A DNA stretch of 64,000 nucleotides from Alphaproteobacteria bacterium SO-S41 (GCA_019670725.1 AP024629.1:868001-932000), one strand, 5' to 3'; positions 8,456 to 17,039 are shown, numbered from the stretch's first letter. A program made the numbers and translations. Notes: generated by a model not told the origin, from the letters alone.

Positions 8456-8485
8456 AAGGGCCGCCCCATTTCTGGAGCGGCCCTT
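8456..8485. terminator. Hairpin terminator shared by both strands
   Basis: A stem AAGGGCCGC/GCGGCCCTT plus two more pairs after one mismatch closes an inner loop. On the minus strand it is followed by TTTCTCTTT, so it should end the short transcript of the tiny gene at 8534; on the plus strand it follows the lipoprotein gene by 15 bases and is followed by CCCATTG. Confidence 0.75.
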
Positions 8486-8533
8486 CCCATTGCGAATCCG
8501 CGAATCCGGTTGATGGATCGTCGCGGCGCTGTC

Positions 8534-8611
8534 TTAAGCGCGCGAGCCCGCACCGGAGGTAACAGACCAGAGACCCATCACCGACAAACGCGGCTTCATA
8601 GAGTGAGACAC
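8534..8611 (-). CDS. Putative 25-residue small protein
   Basis: A GTG at 8611 opens a 25-codon frame ending in TAA at 8534-8536. The peptide contains MKPRLSVMGLWSV and ends SGAGSRA; it is basic, with one tryptophan, and has no obvious signal or membrane segment. It has its own apparent expression signals: a TATATT box at 8647-8652, a perfect Shine-Dalgarno 7 bases before the GTG, and a terminator 48 bases after the stop. An ATG four codons in (8599) is too far from that site. It diverges from the LysR gene. I do not recognise it; it could be a small protein, a leader peptide, or a modified-peptide precursor. Confidence 0.5.
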   Translation of the reverse strand: MSHSMKPRLSVMGLWSVTSGAGSRA

Positions 8612-8612
8612 T

Positions 8613-8625
8613 GGATCACCTCCTT
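8613..8625 (-). promoter_or_regulatory. Maximal Shine-Dalgarno sequence for the 25-codon gene
   Basis: On the minus strand this reads AAGGAGGTGATCC, which is complementary over 13 bases to the conserved 3' tail of bacterial 16S rRNA. AGGAGG ends seven bases before the GTG, the optimal spacing, and this decides the start. Confidence 0.75.
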
Positions 8626-8646
8626 CCGTTGATTGAACACGACACC

Positions 8647-8652
8647 AATATA
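8647..8652 (-). promoter_or_regulatory. Possible -10 box (TATATT) for the 25-codon gene
   Basis: The minus strand reads TATATT here, about 15 bases before the ribosome site if transcription starts near 8640. No good -35 box is visible 16-18 bases further upstream (TAGCCG), so this is tentative. The LysR gene begins 32 bases away on the other strand and its product could act here. Confidence 0.35.
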
Positions 8653-8684
8653 GGCAGGAAGTTTCGGATCGGCTAGAGGGGGAT

Positions 8685-9641
8685 ATGGCCGCCAACGACG
8701 AGAACGACACGACGGTGCGATTGCCGCCGTTCCATGCCCTCCGCGCCTTCGAGGCGGCAGGGCGGCATTTGAGCTTTGCGCGCGCCGCGGACGAACTGGG
8801 CGTCAGTCCCGCCGCGGTCAGCCAGCATATCCAGCAGATGGAGGAATTCGCGGGCCAGCCGCTGTTCCGCCGCCTCGGCCGCCGCGTCGAGTTGACCGAT
8901 GCCGGCCAGGCCGCGCTTGCCCATGTCGCCGCCGCGATGGCGAGTCTGGGCGATGCCGCCCGCATCATGCGCCTGCCGCTGCGCGGGCACCGGGTTTCGG
9001 TCTCTGTCGCGCCGTCCTTCGCGATCAAGTGGCTGGTGCCGCGGCTCGAGCGCTTCAAGGAGCTCCATCCCGACGTCGAGATCTGGGTCTCCGCCGATAT
9101 GGGCCTCGTCGATTTCGCGGTCGCCGATGTCGATGTCGCGATCCGCTATGGCGCAGGCGGCTATGCCAATGCGCAGGCCCAGATGCTGCTCTCCGAGAGC
9201 GTCGTGCCGATCTGCTCGCCGATGCTGATCGAGGGCGAGAACGGTCTGAAGAAGCCGGAGGATATCTCCCGCTTCGCCCTGCTGCACGACGACAGCCCCG
9301 ACCGCGACCCGTCCTGCCCGACCTGGCCGATGTGGCTGATGGCGCGCGGGCTCGACGCCGAGCATGCGCGCAAGGGCCTTCGCCTCAACCAGTCCAGCCT
9401 CGTCGTCGAAGCCGCCATGGCCGGCAAGGGGATCGGCCTCGCCAAGCGCCAGCTCGCCGCGGCCGATATCGCTGCCGGACGGCTGGTGACGCCGTTCTCG
9501 GATTCCGACACGCCGATTAACTTCGCATATTGGCTGGTCTGGCGGCGGGGGCGTTCGCTCTCGCCGGGCCTGCAGGCCTTCATGAACTGGATCCGCGACG
9601 AAGCCGGCCAGGCCGACGCCGATCCCGGCGCCGGCATCTAG
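8685..9641 (+). CDS. LysR family transcriptional regulator (GcvA-like)
   Basis: This 318-residue regulator has an N-terminal winged helix (about residues 12-72) with the GcvA-type phrases FHALRAFEAAGRHLSF, SPAAVSQHIQ and GQPLFRR. The effector-binding domain follows from about residue 95, opening RVSVSVAPSFA with DVDVAIRYG further on. The start has GGGGG four to nine bases upstream. LysR proteins usually control a divergent neighbour, which here is only the 25-codon gene at 8534; the ferredoxin reductase gene is convergent at the other end with a one-base gap between stops. Confidence 0.9.
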   Translation: MAANDENDTTVRLPPFHALRAFEAAGRHLSFARAADELGVSPAAVSQHIQQMEEFAGQPLFRRLGRRVELTDAGQAALAHVAAAMASLGDAARIMRLPLRGHRVSVSVAPSFAIKWLVPRLERFKELHPDVEIWVSADMGLVDFAVADVDVAIRYGAGGYANAQAQMLLSESVVPICSPMLIEGENGLKKPEDISRFALLHDDSPDRDPSCPTWPMWLMARGLDAEHARKGLRLNQSSLVVEAAMAGKGIGLAKRQLAAADIAAGRLVTPFSDSDTPINFAYWLVWRRGRSLSPGLQAFMNWIRDEAGQADADPGAGI

Positions 9642-9642
9642 C

Positions 9643-10452
9643 TCAGCCGACGAACGCCCGCTCGATCACAAACTGTCCCGGCTCGCTCACCGCGCCTTCG
9701 GTGAGCCCGGCTTTTTCCAGTAAGTGCTTGGTATCGTTGATCATCGGCGTCGAGCCGCAGATCATGGCGCGGTCCACTGCCGGATCAAACGCGGGCACGC
9801 CGAGATCGGCGAACAGCTCGCCGGACTCGATCAGGTTGGTGATCCGCCCGGTTTTCGGACCGGCCTCCTGCGTCACCGTCGTGTAGTGGCGCAATTTGCC
9901 TTCGGTCAGCTCGCCGACCAGCGGATCGGCCCTGACGGCCGCGACCAGCTCGTTCCCATAGGTCAGTTCCGCCGTCTCGCGGCAGGTCTGGGTCAGGATG
10001 ACCTCGTCATAGCGCTCATAGGTCTCGGGATCGCGGATCAGCGAGGCGAACGGCGCGATGCCGGTGCCGGTCGAGAACATGTAGAGCCGCTTGCCCGGCG
10101 TCAGCGCGTCGAGGATCAGCGTCCCCGTGGGCTTCCGCCCCAGCAAAACCGTGTCGCCGGCCCGGATTTCCTGCAGGCGCGAGGTCAGCGGTCCGTCCTG
10201 GACCTTGATCGAATAAAAATCGAGCGCCTCGTCCCAGGACGGGCTGGCGATCGAATAAGCCCGCAAAAGCGGCCGGCCGTTAACCTCAAGCCCGATCATC
10301 ACGAACTCGCCCGAGCGGAAGCGCAAAGCCGGGGGGCGGGTAATGCGGAACGAGAAAAGCCTGTCGGTCCAATGCTTTACGTCCAGAACCGTCTCGACGG
10401 TGGGGCCGTTTGCCTTCGGGGCGGGGGCTTTTATGGCGGTTTGGTCACTCAT
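9643..10452 (-). CDS. fpr: Ferredoxin--NADP reductase
   Basis: This 269-residue FAD enzyme transfers electrons between NADPH and ferredoxin or flavodoxin. It has the FAD-binding RAYSIAS motif (RxYS), the FAD phosphate region GPLTSRL, the NADP-binding FSTGTGIAPF and CGSTPMI, and the bacterial class C-terminus ERAFVG. Length is right for the bacterial Fpr type. It diverges from the sulphite reductase operon, whose hemoprotein lacks a CysJ flavoprotein in this window, so Fpr plus a ferredoxin is a plausible electron source; that link is inferred from position. Confidence 0.93.
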   Translation of the reverse strand: MSDQTAIKAPAPKANGPTVETVLDVKHWTDRLFSFRITRPPALRFRSGEFVMIGLEVNGRPLLRAYSIASPSWDEALDFYSIKVQDGPLTSRLQEIRAGDTVLLGRKPTGTLILDALTPGKRLYMFSTGTGIAPFASLIRDPETYERYDEVILTQTCRETAELTYGNELVAAVRADPLVGELTEGKLRHYTTVTQEAGPKTGRITNLIESGELFADLGVPAFDPAVDRAMICGSTPMINDTKHLLEKAGLTEGAVSEPGQFVIERAFVG

Positions 10453-10569
10453 GCGAGGGGCGATGCCATGTGTTTCGGGGCCGGAACCATCGAGTTTTGC
10501 TTATGTGTCGCTTAAGTAGAACCCGCGCGCGCGAGGGGTTATTTCAGGCGCACTCACAGACGGCAAGAC

Positions 10570-10605
10570 GGGCGGACCCCTCCGCCCGGAGGCCGTGGCT
10601 TTTTT
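10570..10605 (+). promoter_or_regulatory. Possible attenuator-like leader of the cys operon
   Basis: Two mutually exclusive hairpins can form: GGGCGGA/TCCGCCC (10570-10576 with 10581-10587) and CCTCC/GGAGG (10579-10583 with 10588-10592). A six-T tract ends at 10605, 13 bases before the cysI start. Competing stems ahead of a T tract suggest conditional termination, but no stem directly abuts the Ts and no known riboswitch core is recognised. Confidence 0.35.
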
Positions 10606-10618
10606 CATCGCGTGTCCC

Positions 10619-12283
10619 ATGTATCGTTATGACGCCGTAGACCAGCTGATCGTCGAGGAACGGGTCGCCCAGTTCCGGGACCAGACCAAGCGATACTTCG
10701 AAGGGACACTCAGCGAGGAAGAGTTCCTGCCGCTCCGCCTGCAGAACGGGCTCTACGTCCAGCGCCACGCGCCGATGCTGCGGATCGCCATCCCCTACGG
10801 GATGCTGTCGTCGACGCAGCTACGCATGCTGGCCCGCCTGGCGCGCGAATACGACCGCGACTACGGCCACTTCACGACCCGCCAGAACCTCCAGCTCAAC
10901 TGGCCGAAGCTGGAAGACGTGCCGGACATGCTGGCGCTGCTGGCGACGGTCCAGATGCACGGCATCCAGACCAGCGGCAACTGCATCCGCAACACCACGA
11001 CCGACCATCTCGCCGGCGTCGCGTCGGACGAGATCATCGACCCGCGCCCCTATTGCGAGCTGATGCGCCAGTGGTCGACCTTCAATCCGGAATTCGCCTA
11101 CCTCCCCCGCAAGTTCAAGGTCGCCTTCAACGGCGCGACCGAAGACCGCGCGGCGATTGGCGTCCACGATCTCGCCTTCGAACTCAGCCATGACGAGAAC
11201 GGCGACGTCGTGATGGAAGTGCGCGCCGGCGGCGGCCAGGGCCGCACGCCGCGCATCGCGCCGGTCATCAAGCAGGGCCTGCCGTGGCGCGAGATGCTGA
11301 CCTACACCGAGGCCGTGCTCCGCGCCTATAACCGCTGGGGCCGCCGCGACAACAAGTACAAGGCGCGCATCAAGATCCTGGTCGAGGCAATCGGCGCCGA
11401 GCGCTTCGCCGCCGACGTCGAGGAAGAGTGGCAGCACCTCAAGGGCGGCATCGCCCAGATCGCGGACGAGGAATTCGCCCGCATCGCCGCCTGCTTCGAG
11501 CCGCCCGCCTATCTGTCCGACGACGAAGCCTTCGCCGACGTCACGGCGCTGCGCCTTGAGCACAAGCGCTTCGATGCCTGGCTGCGCCGCAATGTCGTCG
11601 CCCACAAGCGCGCCGGCTATGCCGCGGTGACGCTGAGCCTCAAGCGCACCGGCCCCGCGCCGGGCGATGCGACGAGCGCCGAGATGGAGGGCGCGGCCGA
11701 ACTCGCCGACCGCTTCTCGTTCGGCGAGCTGCGCGTCTCGCACCACCAGAACCTCATTCTTTCCGACGTGGCGCGGAAGGATCTCTTCGACCTCTGGCAG
11801 GCGGCGGAGGCGGGCGGTTTCGCCGAGCCGAATATCGGCCTCGTCACCGACATCATCGCCTGCCCCGGCGGCGACTTCTGCGCGCTCGCCAATGCCCGCG
11901 CCATTCCGATCGCGACCGCGATCCAGGAACGCTTCACGCCGGAGCAGCAGGAAGACATCGGCGAGCTGGCGATCAAGATTTCCGGCTGCATCAATTCGTG
12001 CGGCCACCACCATGTCGGCCATATCGGCGTGCTGGGCGTCGATAAGAACGGCGAGGAATGGTACCAGATCCTGGTCGGCGGCCGGTCCGACAAGAAGGTC
12101 GCGCTGGGCGATATCCTGGGCCGCGCGATCAAGTTCGAGGAAGTCCCCGGCTTCGTGAACAAGCTGGTCGATGTCTATCTCGCCCAGCGCGAACCCGGCG
12201 AGCGCTTCATCGACACCGCCGAACGCATCGGCAAGGCGCCGTTCAAGGCCGCTGTTTATCCCGACAAGGCGGTGGCGGCATGA
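10619..12283 (+). CDS. cysI: Sulphite (nitrite/sulphite) reductase hemoprotein
   Basis: This 554-residue enzyme reduces sulphite to sulphide with six electrons. The siroheme/4Fe-4S cysteines are visible as CPGGDFC (Cys415, Cys421) and CINSC (Cys457, Cys461). Two ferredoxin-like half domains and the TTRQNLQLNWPKL segment near residue 90 also match the family. The ATG at 10619 begins the conserved MYRYD; an eight-codon upstream extension is less likely. Nitrite reductases share these motifs, but the sulphate-assimilation operon around it points to sulphite. It overlaps the next gene by four bases (ATGA). Confidence 0.93.
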   Translation: MYRYDAVDQLIVEERVAQFRDQTKRYFEGTLSEEEFLPLRLQNGLYVQRHAPMLRIAIPYGMLSSTQLRMLARLAREYDRDYGHFTTRQNLQLNWPKLEDVPDMLALLATVQMHGIQTSGNCIRNTTTDHLAGVASDEIIDPRPYCELMRQWSTFNPEFAYLPRKFKVAFNGATEDRAAIGVHDLAFELSHDENGDVVMEVRAGGGQGRTPRIAPVIKQGLPWREMLTYTEAVLRAYNRWGRRDNKYKARIKILVEAIGAERFAADVEEEWQHLKGGIAQIADEEFARIAACFEPPAYLSDDEAFADVTALRLEHKRFDAWLRRNVVAHKRAGYAAVTLSLKRTGPAPGDATSAEMEGAAELADRFSFGELRVSHHQNLILSDVARKDLFDLWQAAEAGGFAEPNIGLVTDIIACPGGDFCALANARAIPIATAIQERFTPEQQEDIGELAIKISGCINSCGHHHVGHIGVLGVDKNGEEWYQILVGGRSDKKVALGDILGRAIKFEEVPGFVNKLVDVYLAQREPGERFIDTAERIGKAPFKAAVYPDKAVAA

Positions 12284-13491
12284 CCCGCATCGTCCGCCTC
12301 GCCGACAAGCGCGTCCGCATCGAGGATGACAGCTTCACGGTCGTCGCCGAAGCGGGGGCCGAGCTTCCCGCCGCCGGCGACATCATCGTGCCCACCGCCG
12401 ACTGGCTGGGACGCGCCGATGAAGTGAAGGCCCGCACCGGCCGCACCGGCGTCTGGATCGGCCCGGCCGAAGACCCCGGCGCCCTCGCCGGTCATCTGGA
12501 CGGCGCCGCGCTGATCGCGATCCAGTTCCCGAAGTTCAATGACGGCCGCGGCTATTCGATCGCTTCGCTGCTGCGCCGCCGTTACGGCTGGACGGGCGAG
12601 CTCCGCGCCATTGGCGACGTGCTGCGCGACCAGCTCTACTACATGGCCCGCGCCGGCTTCGACGTCTTCGCCGTCCGCGAGGATCGCGACGCAGAGGTCG
12701 CGGCGACCGGCCTTGGGGATTTCAGCTTCGCCTATCAGGATTCCTCCGACGACCGCGCGCCCGTGCTGCGCAATCGCGCCGCCGCCGTGCGCGAGGCGAA
12801 GATCGTCCGCGCCGAACGCGCGCTGACGGCGATCGCCGCGAAGCATCCGGACGCCGCCTTCGCGACCAGCCTCTCCGCCGAGGACATGGTGGTCACGGAC
12901 TTCATCGCGCGGTTGAAGCTGCCGATCCACATCTTCACGCTCGACACCGGCCGTCTCCATGAAGAGACGCTGGGCATGATCGCCGAGACCAAGACGCGCT
13001 ACGGCATCGACATCGAGGTCATGCATCCCGTCGCCGAAGCGGTCGAGGCTCATGTCGCCGCGCATGGTGCGCACGCCTTCTACGAGAGCCTCGCGCTGCG
13101 CAAGGAGTGCTGCGGCATCCGCAAGGTCGAACCGCTGAACCGCGAACTCGGCGGCCGCAGCGCGTGGCTGACCGGCCAGCGCCGCGAGCAGGGCGCGACC
13201 CGCGTCCACCTACCCGAGGAAGAGCACGACGAAGTGCGGAACATGACCAAGTATAACCCGCTCGCCGACTGGAGCTGGGACGACGTGCTTGCCTATGCCG
13301 CCCGGTTCGACGTGCCGCTGAATCCGCTGCACGCCCGCGGCTATCCCTCGATCGGCTGCGAGCCCTGCACCCGCGCCGTCCGCGCGGGCGAGGACCCGCG
13401 CGCGGGCCGCTGGTGGTGGGAACAATCCGACAGCAAAGAATGCGGCCTGCATGAGTCGGCCGCGACCTCATTGGAAAGCGCCACAGCATGA
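12280..13491 (+). CDS. cysH: DUF934-CysH fusion: adenylyl-sulphate reductase
   Basis: One uninterrupted 403-residue frame joins two proteins that are usually separate. Residues 1 to about 155 are a DUF934 domain (FPKFNDGRGYSIASLLRRR at 83-101 and IGDVLRDQL at 111-119 are its hallmarks). Residues about 165-395 are CysH with the TSLSAEDM nucleotide loop, the cysteine pair 277-278, Cys360 and Cys363, and the catalytic ECGLH (Cys388). The CC plus CxxC set marks the iron-sulphur APS reductase type, which uses APS directly, and fits the absence of an APS kinase here. DUF934 proteins sit beside CysI and CysH in many proteobacteria; their role is not established. Overlaps cysI and cysD by four bases each. 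Confidence 0.93.
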   Translation: MTRIVRLADKRVRIEDDSFTVVAEAGAELPAAGDIIVPTADWLGRADEVKARTGRTGVWIGPAEDPGALAGHLDGAALIAIQFPKFNDGRGYSIASLLRRRYGWTGELRAIGDVLRDQLYYMARAGFDVFAVREDRDAEVAATGLGDFSFAYQDSSDDRAPVLRNRAAAVREAKIVRAERALTAIAAKHPDAAFATSLSAEDMVVTDFIARLKLPIHIFTLDTGRLHEETLGMIAETKTRYGIDIEVMHPVAEAVEAHVAAHGAHAFYESLALRKECCGIRKVEPLNRELGGRSAWLTGQRREQGATRVHLPEEEHDEVRNMTKYNPLADWSWDDVLAYAARFDVPLNPLHARGYPSIGCEPCTRAVRAGEDPRAGRWWWEQSDSKECGLHESAATSLESATA

Positions 13492-14408
13492 GTGCCCTGC
13501 TGAAGTCCCGTCCGCGCCTCAGCCATCTCGACCGGCTGGAATCGGAAGCGATCCACATCATCCGCGAAGCCGCCGGCGAGCGAAGCAATCTCGCGCTGCT
13601 CTTCTCGGGCGGCAAGGATTCGGCCTGCGTGCTGCATCTCGCGATGAAGGCCTTCTGGCCGGAAAAGCTGCCCTTCCCGCTGCTCCACGTCGATACCGGG
13701 CACAATTTCTCCGAGGTGCTGGAGTTCCGCGACGCGGAAGCCCGCCGTCACGGCGAGAAGCTGATCGTTCGCAATGTCGAGGACTCGATCCTGCGCGGCA
13801 CGGTGAAGCTCGCCAAGGCCGAAGCCAGCCGTAACGCCGCGCAGTCCACGACGCTTCTGGAAGCCATCGAGGAGTTCAAGTTCGACGCCCTCATCGGCGG
13901 CGCGCGCCGCGACGAGGAAAAGGCCCGCGCCAAGGAGCGCATCTTCTCGCATCGCGACGAGTTCGGCGCCTGGAACCCCAAGTCGCAGCGGCCGGAACTC
14001 TGGAGCCTCTACAACGCGCGCATCAATGCCGGCGAGCATATGCGGGTGTTCCCGATCTCCAACTGGACCGAGCGGGACGTGTGGACCTATATCGGCCGCG
14101 AGGGGATCGCGCTGCCGTCGATCTATTTCACGCACAAGCGCGATGTCGTGCGCCGCGATGGCCTGCTGATGCCGGCGACCGCGCTGACCCCGCCCAAGGT
14201 CGGCGAGACCGTCGAGCGCCTGTCGGTGCGGTTCCGCACGGTCGGCGACATCACCGGCACCTGCCCGGTGGAATCGACCGCCTCCACCATCGATGAAATC
14301 CTGGCCGAGACGGAGTTGTCCGATCTCAGCGAGCGCGGCGCCACTCGCATGGACGACCGCGTCAACGAGGCCGCCATGGAACGCCGCAAGCGCGAGGGCT
14401 ATTTCTGA
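13488..14408 (+). CDS. cysD: Sulphate adenylyltransferase subunit 2
   Basis: This 306-residue subunit makes APS from ATP and sulphate, driven by the GTPase CysN. It has the PP-loop SGGKDS (40-45), HVDTGHNF, GGARRDEEKARAKER and the C-terminal KREGYF end characteristic of CysD. Length is normal. Start overlaps the cysH stop (ATGA) and its stop overlaps the cysN start by one base. Confidence 0.95.
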   Translation: MSALLKSRPRLSHLDRLESEAIHIIREAAGERSNLALLFSGGKDSACVLHLAMKAFWPEKLPFPLLHVDTGHNFSEVLEFRDAEARRHGEKLIVRNVEDSILRGTVKLAKAEASRNAAQSTTLLEAIEEFKFDALIGGARRDEEKARAKERIFSHRDEFGAWNPKSQRPELWSLYNARINAGEHMRVFPISNWTERDVWTYIGREGIALPSIYFTHKRDVVRRDGLLMPATALTPPKVGETVERLSVRFRTVGDITGTCPVESTASTIDEILAETELSDLSERGATRMDDRVNEAAMERRKREGYF

Positions 14409-15694
14409 TGGCCTTCGATCATATTCCCGACGGGTTCGATGGCGAGCCGGACGTGCTGCGCTTCATCACCGCGGGCAGCGTCGATGACGGCAAGTCGACG
14501 CTGATCGGCCGCCTGCTGTTCGATTCCAAGGGCCTGCTGCGCGACCAGGTCGCGGCGCTCTCCCGCGCGCATGGTGCGCAATCGACGACGCAGGACGGCG
14601 ATATCGACCTTGCGCTGGTCACCGATGGGCTGGAGTCCGAGCGTGAGCAGGGCATCACCATCGATGTCGCCTATCGCTATTTCGCGACGCCGCGCCGCTC
14701 GTTCGTCATCGCCGATGCGCCGGGCCACGAGCAGTACACGCGCAACATGGTGACGGCGGCGAGCAATGCGGAAGTCGCGGTCATCCTGATCGATGCGAGC
14801 CGCCTCGCCGGCAAGGGGCTGAAAGCCCAGACGCGCCGGCATGCGACGATCGCGCGGTTGATGGGCCTGAAGGTCATTGTCGCCATCAACAAGATGGACC
14901 TGACCGGGTGGTCGCGCGCCGTCTATGACGAGATCCGCGAGAATTTCAGCCGCGTCGCCCGCACGCTGGGGATCGTCGATCCCATCTATGTGCCGATGGC
15001 CGCGAAGCACGGCGACAATGTCGCGCGCCGCTCGCCGCACACGCCGTGGTATGAAGGGCCGCCGCTGCTGGAGCTGCTGGAGACCCTCGACGTGACGCGC
15101 AGCGAAACCGAAGCCTTCCGCCTGCCGGTGCAGCGCGTGCTGCGCACCGCGCAGGGCACGCGCGCCTATGCTGGCCGCGTCGAATCCGGCGTGCTGCGCC
15201 CCGGCGATGAAGTGCTGGCGATGCCGTCGGGCCAGAAGGCGGTGGTTGAATCCATCCGCTCCTATGACGGCGCGCATGCACAGGTGAACGAGGGCCAGTC
15301 GGTTTCCATCGTGCTCGACCGTGATCTCGATGTCGGCCGTGGCGACACGCTGACCTCGGCCGACGCGCTGCCGGCGAAGTCGATCACCGCCGATCTCTGC
15401 TGGCTGGACGAGACCGCGTGGGAGAAGGGCCGGCGCTATCTGCTGCGCCAGGGCACCCGCACGACACAGGCGCTGATCGACGGCATCGTCTTCGTGCGCG
15501 AGATGACCGAGCTTGCCGAGGTCAGCGAAGCCTCGGGCCTGAAGCTCAACGACATCGCCTCGGTGCGCATCAAGACGCGCGACCCCATCCTCGCCGATCT
15601 CTACGGCGACAAGCCCGCGACCGGCGCCTTCGTGCTGATCGATCCCGCCTCCAACCAGACGGCCGCGGCCGGCATGATCCGCGAGGCGGCATAA
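14408..15694 (+). CDS. cysN: Sulphate adenylyltransferase subunit 1 (GTPase)
   Basis: This 428-residue GTPase has the G1 loop GSVDDGKS (23-30), DAPGH and NKMD, followed by two beta-barrel domains as in EF-Tu. It stops at the normal CysN length and has no C-terminal APS kinase (CysC) extension, which many proteobacteria carry. This agrees with the APS-type CysH upstream. Confidence 0.95.
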   Translation: MAFDHIPDGFDGEPDVLRFITAGSVDDGKSTLIGRLLFDSKGLLRDQVAALSRAHGAQSTTQDGDIDLALVTDGLESEREQGITIDVAYRYFATPRRSFVIADAPGHEQYTRNMVTAASNAEVAVILIDASRLAGKGLKAQTRRHATIARLMGLKVIVAINKMDLTGWSRAVYDEIRENFSRVARTLGIVDPIYVPMAAKHGDNVARRSPHTPWYEGPPLLELLETLDVTRSETEAFRLPVQRVLRTAQGTRAYAGRVESGVLRPGDEVLAMPSGQKAVVESIRSYDGAHAQVNEGQSVSIVLDRDLDVGRGDTLTSADALPAKSITADLCWLDETAWEKGRRYLLRQGTRTTQALIDGIVFVREMTELAEVSEASGLKLNDIASVRIKTRDPILADLYGDKPATGAFVLIDPASNQTAAAGMIREAA

Positions 15695-16452
15695 TGAGCG
15701 GCAAGGTCTATCTCGTCGGTGCGGGACCGGGGGCGGCAGACCTGCTGACCCTGCGCGCGGCTCGGTTGTTGGCTGCGGCCGATCTGGTGCTGCATGATGC
15801 GCTGGTGACGGATGACATCCTGGCGCTGGCGCCGCAGGCGCGGAAACTGCCCGTGGGCAAACGCGCCAACCGGCCCTCGACCGACCAGGCCGTGATCAAC
15901 CGGTTGCTGGTGCGCGCCGCGCGCCATCATCAGATGATCGTGCGCCTCAAGGGCGGCGATCCCATGCTGTTCGGCCGGGCGCAGGAAGAGATCGACGCGC
16001 TGCGTGCCGCCGGCGTCGCCTACGAGATTGTCCCCGGCATCAGCGCCGGCTTCGCCGCCGCGGCGGAGATCGCGCAATCGCTGACCCATCGCCGCCTGTC
16101 GCGCTCGGTCGCGTTCGTCACCCCCGCCGTTGCGCGCGGCACGGCGACCGACGAGACCTGGGCGGATGCTGCTGCGGCGGCCGATACGGCCGTCATCTAT
16201 ATGGGCAAGGCGGAAGCGGCCCGCGTACGCGATGCGCTCACCGCCCGCGGTGTCCCGGCGCGCCGACCGGCGGTGCTGGTCGAAGGCGCCTCGCGCGGCG
16301 GCGTGATCGCCGGCGGCTCGCTTGCGACGCTGGAAGCGCTCGCGGCGTGCTCGGGCGATGGCCCGGCGCTGCTGCTCATCGGCGAGGCCTTCGCGCGCGC
16401 GGCGGCCGAACACGCACTGCCCGTCGGCGACGACGTGGCTGAGCGGGCGTAA
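15694..16452 (+). CDS. cobA: Uroporphyrinogen-III C-methyltransferase
   Basis: This 252-residue SAM-dependent enzyme converts uroporphyrinogen III to precorrin-2, the first step to siroheme. It shows VGAGPGAADLLTL at 8-20, VRLKGGDPMLFGR, and EIVPGISAG, all typical of SUMT, and the length of the single-domain form (not the CysG fusion). It overlaps the cysN stop by one base, so it supplies the cofactor for CysI within the same operon. The later part (from about residue 150) is more divergent than the N-terminus but retains the YMGKAEA segment. Confidence 0.92.
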   Translation: MSGKVYLVGAGPGAADLLTLRAARLLAAADLVLHDALVTDDILALAPQARKLPVGKRANRPSTDQAVINRLLVRAARHHQMIVRLKGGDPMLFGRAQEEIDALRAAGVAYEIVPGISAGFAAAAEIAQSLTHRRLSRSVAFVTPAVARGTATDETWADAAAAADTAVIYMGKAEAARVRDALTARGVPARRPAVLVEGASRGGVIAGGSLATLEALAACSGDGPALLLIGEAFARAAAEHALPVGDDVAERA

Positions 16453-16456
16453 CGCC

Positions 16457-17011
16457 ATGATCCCCGTCATGCTCGATCCGGCCCGTCTGCGTATCGGTCT
16501 GGTCGGCCATGGCGCGCTCGCGGTGCGGCGGCTGGCGTGGTTCCAGGCGCTGGGCGCGACGCCGGAGATTTTCTCCGACAATCCCTCCCCTGAATTTCTC
16601 GCCGTTGCAGGCGACCAGCTGATTCCGCGTCTGCCGGATGCCGGCGATCTCTCGGCGCTCGACCTCCTCTGGATCGCCGATCTCGGCCCTTGGGCGGCGG
16701 CGGAGCTGACCGTGCTCGCCCGTGCCGCCAAGGTCATCGTCAATGTCGAGGACGATCTCGCCAACTGCGATTTCCACACGCCCGCCGTCGTGACGCGCGG
16801 GCGGCTGGTGCTGGCCGCGGGCACCGGCGGGGCCAGTCCCGCGGTCGCGCAGGCCGTGCGCGCCAAGCTGGAGGAGGCGTTTCCGCCCGGCTGGGGCGAC
16901 GCACTGGAGGACATTGCGTCGGCCCGTGCCCGCCTGCGGGACTCAGGCGCGCCCATGGCCGAGGTTGCCGCCGATGCCCGCGCCCGGCTCGCCGCGGCCA
17001 AGCTGATCTGA
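16457..17011 (+). CDS. Precorrin-2 dehydrogenase (siroheme synthase N-terminal domain)
   Basis: This 184-residue protein corresponds to the N-terminal, NAD-dependent half of CysG/Met8, which oxidises precorrin-2 to sirohydrochlorin and may insert iron. It has the glycine-rich IGLVGHGALAVRR, the VNVEDDLANCDFHTPAVV segment and the GTGGASPAVAQAVRAKLE segment, all diagnostic. The N-terminus is somewhat short and starts MIPVMLDPARLRIG. It follows the methyltransferase gene after four bases, completing siroheme synthesis within the sulphite reductase operon. Confidence 0.9.
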   Translation: MIPVMLDPARLRIGLVGHGALAVRRLAWFQALGATPEIFSDNPSPEFLAVAGDQLIPRLPDAGDLSALDLLWIADLGPWAAAELTVLARAAKVIVNVEDDLANCDFHTPAVVTRGRLVLAAGTGGASPAVAQAVRAKLEEAFPPGWGDALEDIASARARLRDSGAPMAEVAADARARLAAAKLI

Positions 17012-17039
17012 CAGACTGCCGGAAAATCGGAGGATGAAG

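Noticed and set aside
8612-8627. Plus-strand match to the last bases of 16S rRNA (GGATCACCTCCTT)
   Set aside because: It is only about 13 bases, with no other rRNA sequence nearby. Read on the minus strand it is a perfectly placed Shine-Dalgarno sequence for the 25-codon frame.
17034-17039. Upstream ATG of the TauD gene as the start
   Set aside because: It directly abuts the GGAGG ribosome site with no spacer, whereas the ATG at 17040 has a six-base spacer.
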